Assembly: GCA_039720395.1 (NCBI GenBank)
Contig: CM077832.1
Coordinates: forward strand, 16,186,060 to 16,250,059
DNA length: 64,000 nt
From: Liquidambar formosana
Taxonomy: Eukaryota > Streptophyta > Magnoliopsida > Saxifragales > Altingiaceae
Direction: 5' to 3'
Position 1 is the stretch's first letter, and the number at the start of each line of letters is the position of its first letter. Below the pieces are notes generated by a model. The model was not told the origin of the DNA and ran no database searches. It worked only from the letters and a program-made list of their open reading frames with translations. The translations under genes and the position numbers were made by a program. Shown here piece by piece: positions 54,251 to 64,000 of the stretch.

Positions 54251-56985
54251 TCCTCTGGACCATGTCGTTTAGTGTAGTTGTAGATTATTTATATAAATCT
54301 TTCTATAAGATTTATATAAATTATTGGTTTTAGTTAATGGGTTGGTTATCACACCAACAGTGTCACCGGCGTTAGTAGACGAATTTGTTTAAGAAAGAAC
54401 ATCTGTATTGTACGGCTCTTTGTTTGGGTTTCCAAACCCATCTAAATTACCATTGGTAGATAATGGATGATGATGTCACTTGACATCACATCTCCTTCAC
54501 ATGTTGGTCTCTTTTACAAGTTCTGGGCATGAAATATTGACATAAGTTTTTTTTTTTTTTTCGTATAAGTGTGATGTCATAGTGACATCACATCACTTTT
54601 ACTACATCCTGAAATATGAAACTTATAATGCTTTTATACGGAACAATGTTAATGCTTTGGTACGGAACAGTAATTATTAGTATGTGGTTATATTGCTTTA
54701 ATGGAGATATGCTATTTTGATGATAGAAAAATATAAAGCTTTCATGGCCTTAATTTTAGTTGTAACTTGTTATTATTTTTGGTTAATTAGAGAATTGATA
54801 TTAGGATTTTATGAGTTGTAATTATTATTTATGCCAAAATTTTCATGGCATCCAATGTAAAAGGCCATGAAATCTTTATTATTTTTCTAATTATTTCATT
54901 AACTGAAATGTGTTATAGTGTGATATATTTTGGCATGCTAGTAATTGATTCATATAAACATTAGGAAAATGTTAAAGAGGACGAACCCCATTAGACCGAA
55001 TGGATGACGAATTGGTCAATTGACCAATATACCCTCTTTACTCTAAATATAAAATATGGCACTTATTCACTCTTCCAGAATTCTCACCCTTTTTCTCTCT
55101 CTCTCTCCCTCTCTCTCTTATTACTTAAGTCTTAAACTCCTCACTCTATTCCATATTTGTCTCTCTCTCTCTCTCTCTCTCTCTCCCTCTCTCTCTCTCT
55201 CTCCTTCCTTTTATCTTTATCTTTTATCTAAAACCACCAAATAAGGGACATTCTTGTCGAAAGTCTTTGTCGACCCACACCGGACAAACGTTTCTGCCAG
55301 AAACTAGTCTCTGTCGACCTCCAAAGATTTGCTTGTCAAAGAACCCACCAAGGATCTACTTGTCGATCTGTACCGTTCTTTCTCATCCTCAGATCTGTTT
55401 TTTTCTACTATGTTCATGCTTGGCCAGATCTTGGAGTATGAAGGTTGGGGTGCGATTTGTGTAGTATGACTTCAATCACAACCTACCGCTGTTCGAGGAG
55501 CTCGATAGTGTGATTTTTACATGGCTTCACCTTGTTTTTGAGGGATCCGACAGTGGATTTGTCTGGTTCTTCTTCATCTTCCTCTTTTTTTTTTCTTTTT
55601 TTTTTTTGGTGCTATTGCTTGTATTATTTTGGATCAAGATATTTATTGTGTTTTAAAGGGTAATTATATTGATTTTCAAGATAATATTTTCAAGATAATT
55701 AACCTACCGCTGTTCGAGGAGCTTGATAGTGTGATTTTTACAGTGGCTTCACCTTGTTTTTTAGGGTGGATTTGTCTGTTCATCTTCCTTTTTTTTTCTT
55801 TTTTTTTTTTGGTCCTACTGCTTGTATTATTTTGGATCAGGATATTTATTGTGTTTTAAAGGGTAATTATATTGATTTTCAAGATAATTTTTAGGGTAAT
55901 TATCCTAATTATCAGGTAAATTTTAGGGTAATTATCCTAATTATTTAGATAATTTTTAAGTAATTTTTTTTATAAAGAATTTCACCCTACTAGTTGAATC
56001 AAATATTTTTTTTTTTTCAAAATATATTTTATCTTGATTTTTCTGCCGCTGATTGTACCTATTTTTTTATCTTGATTTTTCTACTCCTGATTGCATCAAG
56101 GTATGTTTAACGAGTTATCTTAATTGTTAATTTGATGATATTATCTTGTTTTTGCTTTGAATTTTTTTCATTTTCTGGTTGTTATCTGAATATTCAAAAT
56201 AAAGATAGTTGGATCTTTTTGATATTGAGCGTGATTCTTGCTTTTTGATTTTGAGCGTGATTTTTGGTTGAGTATTTGGGACAAATAGGAAAGTGGGTTT
56301 TTGGTCTTTTTGGTATAGATGCGCAAAATTCTGAGAGGGCTATATTTTGTATCTAACGAATGGGAAGCTGACAAGTCAGTCGACCCCCTTCTTCGGCATT
56401 GTATCTTTCGTCCCATCTATCACCACTCTAAACATTAACATGTCCAGAATGTAGATTATAAGTTATAAATGTTTATGGTCTTGTATTAAACCCAACCCAT
56501 TAACGTATGTGATATTATGTGATGGATATGTTTTTATGGAATGACGTCATTTTTAAGTGATATAGCATCAAAGTATCTTAGGAGTGGCCAAAGCATCTTA
56601 AGATATAATGATGAGTGGTTTCTACATATACAGCCTATGGCTATATTAAACTGCATTTAGAATATTAATGACATCATAAATTGCAATTATATTTTGAAAA
56701 ATGGTTACCTAGCGCCGTAGGGAGATGATTATTTTTTGTAAAATAATTGGAATAAGATAGTGGACTAGGCAACAGGATGGAAGAATTCCTAGGCCCGCAA
56801 GTATGGGTTCTTTTATATTGGTCTCAAGTTCATTAGTCTTACTATGAGGTTATTAGCAAATCTAATGCATGATGCAACCTTGGTCCATAGGAAGGTTTAG
56901 ATTTTGCTATTGAATTATAACATAGGTTTAATTCAAAATAAAGTTTTATGTTTCATAGCATTAATGTGAGTTCATATGGTTTATT
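54251..56985 (+). other. Long leader of the copia element, with a tandem duplication
   Basis: Contains CT microsatellites (55096-55119, 55158-55202) and a roughly 221-bp tandem duplication starting at 55481 and 55702 (ACCTACCGCTGTTCGAGGAG). The duplicated unit carries T runs and TTGTATTATTTTGGATCA. No domain recognised; it may include captured sequence. Confidence 0.6.
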
Positions 56986-57790
56986 TACAGCTATTACTAC
57001 TTCCTTTGTTGGTAATGAATCATCTCGTATTCCAATGCTGAATGGTGAAAATTTTTCGTACTAGAAGGAGAAAGTTCTCCTTACTTTGGGGTGTATGGAC
57101 CTTGATTTGGCGCTTTGTGTGGACGAACCACCCGTTCCCATGGAATTAAGTACGCCAACTGACATGACTTCTTATGAGCGGTGGGAAAGATCTAATCGTT
57201 TAAGTTTGATGCTCATTAAGTCTCATGTCAGTAAAAGTATTCGGAATTCAATACCACAATGTGAAAAGGCAAAAGAATTCATGCAAGCTGTTGAGGAACA
57301 GTTTATTGGTTCAGACAAGGCACTGGTTAGTACCCTTATGGGTAAACTATCATCCATAAAACATGATGGTACTAAAAGCGTGCGTGAGCACATTATGGAA
57401 ATGAGGGACATTGCTACTCAACTCAAATCTTTGGATGTTGGGATTTCTGAGTCATTTCTTGTCCATTTCATATTTAACTCCATGCCTACAGAATATGGGC
57501 CATTTAAGATATCTTATAACACACATAAGGATAAATGGTCTATTGATGAACTTTTGACCATGTGTGTTCAAGAGGAGGGGAGGTTAAAGTAGGAGAAGTT
57601 AGAGAGTGCTCATCTAGCTACTCATGGAAAGGGATATGGTAAAAAGAAAAAGGGTGCTCCTAATTAGAAGAAAGACAAGAATGTGCCAATGAAGCATATT
57701 GGCAATAAAGATGATCGTGTTTGCTTTTTCTGTAAGAAAAAAGGACACATAAAGAAAGAATTCCACAAATTTCAAGCTTCACTCGTAAAG
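56986..57790 (+). pseudogene. Copia gag with zinc knuckle, broken
   Basis: The frame runs through MLNGENFSY-stop-KEKVLLTLGCMDL; the TAG sits where family members have Trp. The UBN2-type Gag continues to 57592, stops at TAG, and goes on in the same frame through a second TAG to CFFCKKKGHIKKEF, a CCHC knuckle whose last Cys is Phe (57720-57762). Gag packages the RNA; this copy cannot, because of three nonsense codons and the lost zinc ligand. Confidence 0.88.
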
Positions 57791-58200
57791 AAAGGTAATC
57801 CCATATTTTGTGTGTGTTATCAATCTAATCTTGTTGATGCTCATCATAACACTTAGTGGATTGATTCTAGTTCAACAATTCACATTGCCAATTTCATGCA
57901 GGGTTTTCTCAGCTAAAGGAAATCGACAAAAAGTAAAAGAAGCATCTATTCTAGAAACCGGATGTGTTCACATGTGGAAGTTGTAGGGGCCTTTAGACTT
58001 GTGTTGCCATCTGGCTTTACTCTTGACCTTAAAAAGACCTTTTATATTTGTTTATTGTCTAGGAACTTAATTTCTATTTCCAGACTTATACCTTTAGGTT
58101 TTAGTTGTAATTTTATTGGTTCTACCTTTAACTTTGTTAAAAACTTTATTGTTGTAGGAAGTGGAACCTTGGTTGATGGTTTGTATAAAGTAAACTAACA
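57791..58200 (+). pseudogene. Copia protease remnant
   Basis: Same frame as gag: ..HHNT-stop-WIDSSSTIHI. The catalytic D-S-G triad reads D-S-S, so the protease is altered as well as interrupted. The later frame 57962-58198 (VEVVGAFRLVLPSGFTLDLKKTFYI..) is the distal protease/GAG-pre-integrase region. Confidence 0.75.
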
Positions 58201-58985
58201 AGACCAAGAAAGGAACTAAGAGAAATATTAAGACTCTTGGAATTATACACACAGATATCTGGAGACCATTTCCTATTCCTTATCAGAATGGTCAGAGATA
58301 TTTTATCTCATTCATTGATGACCATACATGATATATTTATCTCTATCTTCTATTTGAGAAGTCTAAAGCATTAAATGCTTTCGAGACTTATAAGGTAGAA
58401 GTAGATAAACAATCGGGAAAGGTAATTAAGATCGTGAGATCCGATAGGGATGGGGAATATTACGGAAGGTTCACAAAAACAGGGCAAAGACTAGGTCCAT
58501 TTGCAAGATTCCTAGAAGAACAAGGAATAGTTGCTCAGTTTTCATTGCCTGGCGCTGCAAATCAAAATGGAGTAGCAGGAAAGTGAAACCATATCCTTAT
58601 AGATATGGTTAGAAGTATGCTTAGCAACTCAAACTCAAATGTACCTTCATTCTTATGGACTAAGCCCTTAAAAACCACAGTGTACATCCTAAATAGGGTT
58701 CTATCTAAACCTGTTCCTAAGATACCTTTGAGTTATGGAATGCATAGAAGCCTAGTTTAGGTCACCTATACATATGGGGTTGTCCAGTTAAAGTCAGGGT
58801 GTATAATCCACATGAGAAAAAGTTAGACCCAAAAACAGTCAGTGGATATTTCATTGGCTATGCAGAAAGGTCTAAGGGTTTCAGGTTTTATTGTCCCTCA
58901 CACACGCCTACCATCGTTGAAACCAAAAATGCTAGATTTCTTGAGGATGGCAATATCAGTGGGAGTAAATGTCCTTAAATAATGG
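58201..58985 (+). pseudogene. Copia integrase remnant
   Basis: Shifting frames read TDIWRPFPIP, FISFIDDHT, IVRSDRDGEYYGRF and FLEEQGIVAQFSLPGAANQNGVAGK. These are the integrase core blocks around the D, D and E positions, with the E replaced or lost near 58570. Numerous stops. Confidence 0.75.
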
Positions 58986-60320
58986 AATTTGAGGAAGTAC
59001 AGGTTCAGTTATACCACCTGTACATGAAGAGCCTTTGAATGTTTTTCAAGCGAATCCTTGTAATATCCTTGAGGAACAGGTAACTCAAGAACAACCACTC
59101 CATGAAGAAGAAATTGCCATTGATGCTGCTATTCAAGAAATAGAGAATAAGATAGTAGACTTAAGAAGATCCTCAAGAATAAAGAAGCCAGCAATTTCAT
59201 CTGATTATATTGTATACCTACAAAAGTCTGACTTTAATGTTGTACCTAAAGATAATCCTGTATTATTTTCACAAACCATGAGTGGAGAACATTCTACACT
59301 TTGGTATGATGCCATGAAAGAGGAGATGGATTCCATGATTAAGAATCAAGTTTAGAACCTCATGAGTTACCAAATGGAGTCAAAGCAGTTGGCTGCAAAT
59401 GGGTCTATAAGACCAAAAGGGACTCTTTAGGCAATGTAGAGCGATATAAGGTAAGACTTGTAGCCAAGGGATATACTTAAAAGGAAGGCATTGATTACCA
59501 TAATACCTTCTCTCTAGTATCAAAGAAGGATTCATTTATGATAATCATGGCTTTAATAGCCCATTTTGACTTAGAACTACATCAAATGGATGTGAAAACA
59601 GCCTTTCTGAATGGAGGGCTTGAAGAAGAGTTGTACATGGTACAACCTGAATTTCTTTCAGATAAGGGAGATCACTTGGTTTGCAAGCTTAGAAAATCCA
59701 TATATGGACTAAAACAAGCATCTCGTCAGTGGTATTTAAAGTTTCACGATGTTATCAGTTCATTTAGTTTTGTGGAAAAATATCGTTGATCAATGCTTAT
59801 ACCTTAAGGTTAGTGGGAGCAAATACATTTTCTTAGTCCTATATGTGGATGACATTTTACTAGTAAGTAGTGATTTGGGATTATTACATGAGTCTAAACA
59901 GTTCCTAACTAAGAACTTTGATATAAAGGATTTGGGTGAAGCCTCTTATGTTATAGACATAGAAATTCATAGAGACAGGTCTCAAAAGACATTAGGATTG
60001 TCTCAGAAAGCCTACATTAACAAAGTTCTAGAAAGGTATAATATGAAGGACTGTTCACCTAGTGTAATACCCATTGTGAAGGGTGATAGATTCAGTTTAA
60101 GCCAATGTCCGAAAATTGCTCTGGAGAAAGAAAAGATAAAGGATACTCCCTATGCATCTGCTGTTGGTAGTCTGCTTTATGCACAAGTGTGTACAAAGCC
60201 AGACATTAGTTTTGCCGTAGAGATGCTAGGTAGATACCAAAGCAATCCAAGGAAAGGGCATTAGCAAGCAGCAAAGAAGGTTATGAGATACTTGCAAGGA
60301 ATTAAGGATTATATGCTGAC
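58986..60320 (+). pseudogene. Copia reverse transcriptase remnant
   Basis: QMDVKTAFLNGGLEEELYM, IYGLKQASRQWY and YVDDILLV (active site intact, about 59850) mark the copia RT. Frameshift near 59790 and stops near 59352, 59478 and 60262. The frame 59749-60264 holds the largest intact piece (171 residues), through SAVGSLLYAQVCTKPDISFAV. Confidence 0.88.
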
Positions 60321-60700
60321 ATACAAGTACTCTGACTATTGGAAGTAGTTGGATATTCGAACTCAGATTTTGCTGAATGCTGCAACAGTAATAGGTCCAC
60401 ATCATGATATATCTTCTTGCTTGCGAGAGGTGCTATATCTTAGAGAAGCATCAAATAGATATTGACGATATCATCTACTATAGAGGCGAAATTTGTTGCA
60501 TGCTATGAAGCTACTACACAGGCATTGTGGTTACGTTATTTTATCAAAGGGCTTAGAATTGTGGATTCTATATATAGGCCATTGAGAATCTACTGTGATA
60601 ATTCTGCAACTGTGTTCTATTCTAAGCACAACAAAAGTGGGAGTCGAAGTAAACACATTGACATAAAGTATTTTGTTGTGAAAGAAAATGTTTAAGAACG
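60320..60700 (+). pseudogene. Copia RNase H remnant
   Basis: SSTIEAKFVACYEATTQALWL, IYCDNSATVFYSKH and RSKHIDIKYFVVKE are the last RNase H blocks; the D of CDNSA is kept. Upstream stops separate it from the RT. Confidence 0.85.
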
Positions 60701-61225
60701 CAAGGTGGTCATTGAGCATATAAGATCGAAGCTAATGATTGTGGATCCCATGACAAAAGGTTTGCAGCCTCATTTGTATAAAGAACATGTGGAGCATATG
60801 GGTGTAATTAGTTCTTTTAATGTTTAGGCATATGTGCTCTTTTATGTGGATACCATTTTGTGAATATTGCATAATGAAATTCATGTTTTCTGTTTATATA
60901 ATTATTTGTTTGTACACATAAAGTATTTTATATATGATAGAATGTCCATTGGGATTATAAATTTGGACCTTGAATGACTTATAGGAAATCCATTCATAAA
61001 GAAATAAATGTTACATAAAGTACTCATTTGGAGGGAGTTGATTGTATAGTAATATATGGAAGGAAATACTCACTATTTAGAGTATGTACCACCATGATGT
61101 GTTGAAACTCTCCATTTGGGTATAAGAAATTTCCACTTAAATGGATTAAGTACTTAACTAATGTGGCCATGCTTCACTTTAAAGTATTAATTATCCAATT
61201 ATGTCATATGGGCCAAGTGGGAGAA

Positions 61226-62361
61226 TGTTAGACATTTCCTTTAGGAAACTTAGTGGCCCACATGCCACTATCTAGGGGTGTTAATGGTTCGGTTTGGTTC
61301 GGTTTTAAGGGAGATTTCAAACCAAACCATTATACTTCGGTTTTGTTCCTCCCAGACCAAAACCAAACCATACTATAAAAAAACCAAACCAAACCAAACC
61401 ATTATATTTCGGTTTGGTTTGGTTTGGTTTCGGTTTTAACCTATCAAGTAACAACAAATAATTGAAAATAAAAAAAATGCCATGCCAAACTCTAAATAAA
61501 AACATTTTTAATAAAAGCATTACATTGGAAACTAAAAAAAACAAACATTGTATCAAAATAGAAACATATTGACATATATTAATATGTCAATATCACACAC
61601 AACATTAATACACACAATATTAATATCTAGTTTAATACATGCCAATCTAAAAAAGGGAAAACAATAAGAATCTTAAAACCAACAAAAACAAGCCCATTAC
61701 CTATTTTACCCTTATTAGAATTGGGAATTTACAAACTTTAAATTTATATATATATATAATATATTTTTCGGTTTTTTCGGTTTTTCGGTTTGGTTTGGTT
61801 TTTTAAAACTGAAAACCAAAACCAAACCAATTGAGTTCGGTTTTCTAAAATTAAAACCATAACCAAACCTAATGACAAAAAAACCAAACCAAACCGCCCG
61901 ATTCGGTTTGGTTCGATTTGGTTCTTGGTTTTAACCAAAACCATTAACACCCCTACCACTATCCCACATCCAGTAACCCATTTGAATTTAAATTCTAATT
62001 AGTAGGTAGTTATTAAGAAGTTACAACTCTTAATCCCATAGCTGTTTTTTAGTGGATTACTTCCCATCATCTGATAGCTTCCTTGATGGGAGGAAGTTAT
62101 AATATTTAAAGTTGGGAACAAAAAGTGTCCCTAGTCTACTAAAAAATACAGCCTGTTATTTCCATCAAATCTCATGCATAGAAAGAGATTTGGATAGACT
62201 AGAAGATTTCTTCTGGTGGGTAATCAGAGAATTGTACGTATGGTTTATGGCTCTCAATTTCTGCATCAAAGTATCTGCAACTTTACTTGGACAATAATGG
62301 TTGGAGGTAATTCTAAACTTCCGCTTAATTTAATATGATATTCATGAATTAATTTCCTACA
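61226..62361 (+). repeat. 3' LTR of the copia element, interrupted
   Basis: Starts TGTTAGACATTTCC, ends ATTTCCTACA. Subtracting the MITE and one duplication copy gives 445 bp, equal to the 5' LTR. Confidence 0.9.
61273..61955. mobile_element. hAT-like MITE in the copia 3' LTR
   Basis: 683 bp. TAGGGGTGTTAATGGTT at the left mirrors AACCATTAACACCCCTA at the right. It has a perfect 8-bp duplication CCACTATC (61265-61272 and 61956-61963), the hAT hallmark. The interior is built of GGTTTGGTTCGGTTT words in both orientations with an AT-rich middle. No transposase. Confidence 0.92.
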
Positions 62362-62366
62362 CTCCT

Positions 62367-64000
62367 AACTACATGTCTTCCTCTGTGGGTTATCAAAATC
62401 TTTAATTGCTATTTTTTTTTTCTTTTTTTTTTTTAAAATTTTTTTAATACAACTTACAGTTAAAACCTTGATAAAACCTCTTTTTCCTTTTTAGTTAAAA
62501 CCTTTTTTTAATTGTTTTTTTTTTTGGATAAAAATACCATTTGACCTATTCAATATTCTAATATATCACATAATAACAATAATAATATTTATTTAAATAA
62601 CTATTTTTTAGTAAATTTATTAATATCATCATTGCATATATCCCATGCATTTGCATGGGTTGTCTGCTAGTAATAAACTCAAAAGTAAAACTAATTTCTT
62701 AACATTGTAGCCAATGGAAATATTTCAAGTTTGACCCTCTAAAATTTACTGGTACATATGATTACTATCCTAATTTTTCTTTCTTCTTCTTCTTCTTCTT
62801 CTTCTTCTTCTTTTTTTTTTTTTTTTTTTTTGGTTAGATCATCATCAAATATACCTCAACCACCATTTAGAAATAAGAGCATCATCATCAAATATCATTT
62901 ATTTAAATAACTATTTTTTATTAAATTTATTAATATCATCATTGCATATCCCGTGCATTTGCATGAGTTCTCCGCTAGTAAGAAACTCAAAAGCAAAACT
63001 AATTTCCTAACATTGCAACCAATGGAAATATTTCAAGTTTGACTCTCTAAAATTTACTGGTACATATGATTACTATCTTAATTTTTCTTTCTTCTTCCCT
63101 TTTTTTTTTTTGGTTGGTTAGATCATCATCGAATATACCTCAACCACTATTTAGAAATAAAAGCATCATCATCAAATATCATCATTATTGTTTTCTTAAT
63201 TCCCATAGCATGATTTAGGTTTAGTTTTATATTTATCCATTTTTGTATATTTTATTTATTTAAGTTGCATAATATAGATTAATGTAGAATTTTTGTAATT
63301 TTATGTGATATGCCATAAGGGTGCGTACGCAATAGTAATAGTTGTGTACACACCATTATAAGGCAGACAAATTGTTTAGTTTGCTATATTATCGTATTTA
63401 TTTTATTCTATTAATTCTGTGTTGTTTTTATTCCATTTGTCTTTATTTTTTGTTGTTTTATGTTCTGTTTATCATGTGATTGAGTTTGTGAAAATGTCTA
63501 TTAGATGCGTACCCACTGTATCAGTGATCCGTACGCACCTTACCTTAAGTAGAAAATTTATTTTAGTTTGATTATTTCTTATGGTGTATTATCTCTTGTA
63601 TATTATGATATCTGCTTTTTTATATATTTTTTATACTCTTTTCTTTATTTTCTTTATTCATTATTTTGGTCATTGTGTGTGTCATAATTTGCTTGCATGT
63701 TTAGGGTAGAATTTAATTGAATACATAATTAATTAAAGCCAATAGTTATGTGTGGGGCGGTTTCGACCGGGTATTGTTGGGTGCTTTACACTTTCCTAGC
63801 AATGTACCCTAGTTGTGAACCAAAATTCTCTGGTTATGACAAGTTAGACTTTGCTAGGGTTCAAGTTAGTTCCCAAGTTAAATTGGGTGGTAACTCCTCT
63901 CCACACTAGCCCTCCTGGTTAGTGGCGTACTCCTGAGCCGCATAGTTGAGAACATGGTGCTCACATATAGATTTATATTATTTACATAAACAAGATCAAC
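62367..64000. other. Repeat-rich right edge, no gene seen
   Basis: Contains T/CTT runs (62400-62530, 62782-62831) and a 310-bp tandem duplication (see next entry). The stretch 63740-63960 (GGGTATTGTTGGGTGCTTTACAC..CTAGCAATGTACCCTAG) looks like part of another LTR element running off the edge, but I cannot bound it. Confidence 0.45.
62580..63180 (+). repeat. Tandem duplication, 310-bp period
   Basis: ATTTAAATAACTATTTTTTA occurs at 62591 and 62901, followed by matching sequence through TACTGGTACATATGATTACTAT, a pyrimidine run and TTAGATCATCATC in both copies. Confidence 0.85.

Larger units (their letters stand above)
53791..62361 (+). mobile_element. Decayed Ty1/copia LTR retrotransposon, target duplication CTCCT
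   Basis: LTRs at 53791-54235 and 61226-62361 (the latter interrupted by a MITE; without it both are 445 bp). CTCCT flanks both sides (53786-53790, 62362-62366). The primer site TGGTATCAGAGC (54238) and purine tract CCAAGTGGGAGAA (61213-61225) are in place. The gag-pol order is gag, zinc knuckle, protease, integrase, RT, RNase H (copia order). Many stops interrupt one long original frame, so the copy is dead. The leader between primer site and gag is unusually long, about 2.7 kb. Confidence 0.92.

Noticed and set aside
55056..55244. Ser/Leu-rich 62-codon frame
   Set aside because: Translation of a CT microsatellite.

Overview
The window is nuclear DNA of a flowering plant, most likely a woody dicot. 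Evidence: spliced genes with GT..AG introns and TATA boxes, a BAHD acyltransferase, a plant-type double-stranded-RNA-binding (DRB) gene, and dense, nested plant transposable elements (Ty3/gypsy with tRNA-Asp-like or tRNA-Met-like primer sites, Ty1/copia, LINEs, MULEs, hAT MITEs). I cannot name the species. I see no tRNA or rRNA gene and nothing prokaryotic or organellar. Only two host genes look functional, and they converge: BAHD (+, 19749-21774) and DRB (-, about 50.94 kb down to about 22.5 kb). Layout: 1-4306 is an Athila-like Ty3 element (minus strand, running off the left edge) whose long open frame joins gag-protease directly to the integrase tail. 4809-6568 is a MULE-like element. 6774-11743 is a larger MULE-like element with about 0.8-kb inverted arms; it carries the last exon of an Hsc70-interacting (HIP/FAM10) gene and a LINE scrap. 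11.9-19.6 kb is AT-rich intergenic DNA with two fold-back MITEs, a solo LTR (15382-16643) that splits an old RNase H relic, a LINE stub with an 18-bp target duplication, and two SINE-like copies. 19.6-21.9 kb is the BAHD gene. 22.5-50.9 kb is the DRB gene. The DRB protein comes from four exons (perhaps five) totalling about 1 kb, spread over 28 kb. Intron 1 is about 21.6 kb and is built almost entirely of insertions: a short non-autonomous LTR element (29423-31155); a decayed chromovirus (31429-43838) that itself contains a LINE and a three-deep nest (unclassified insert, solo LTR, hAT MITE); and a solo LTR (45215-48766) interrupted by a second short LTR element (46831-48696) carrying a fragment of the cohesin gene PDS5. 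Intron 3 holds a 1340-bp MULE with a perfect 9-bp target duplication. 51-53.8 kb is intergenic. 53791-62361 is a decayed Ty1/copia element with a perfect CTCCT duplication, its 3' LTR interrupted by a hAT MITE. The last 1.6 kb is repeat-rich. Insertion boundaries were read directly as TG..CA termini, inverted repeats and target duplications, so the nesting order is well supported. Family names below class level, and homologies to HIP, PDS5 and DRB, rest on recognising peptides by eye and need a database search.
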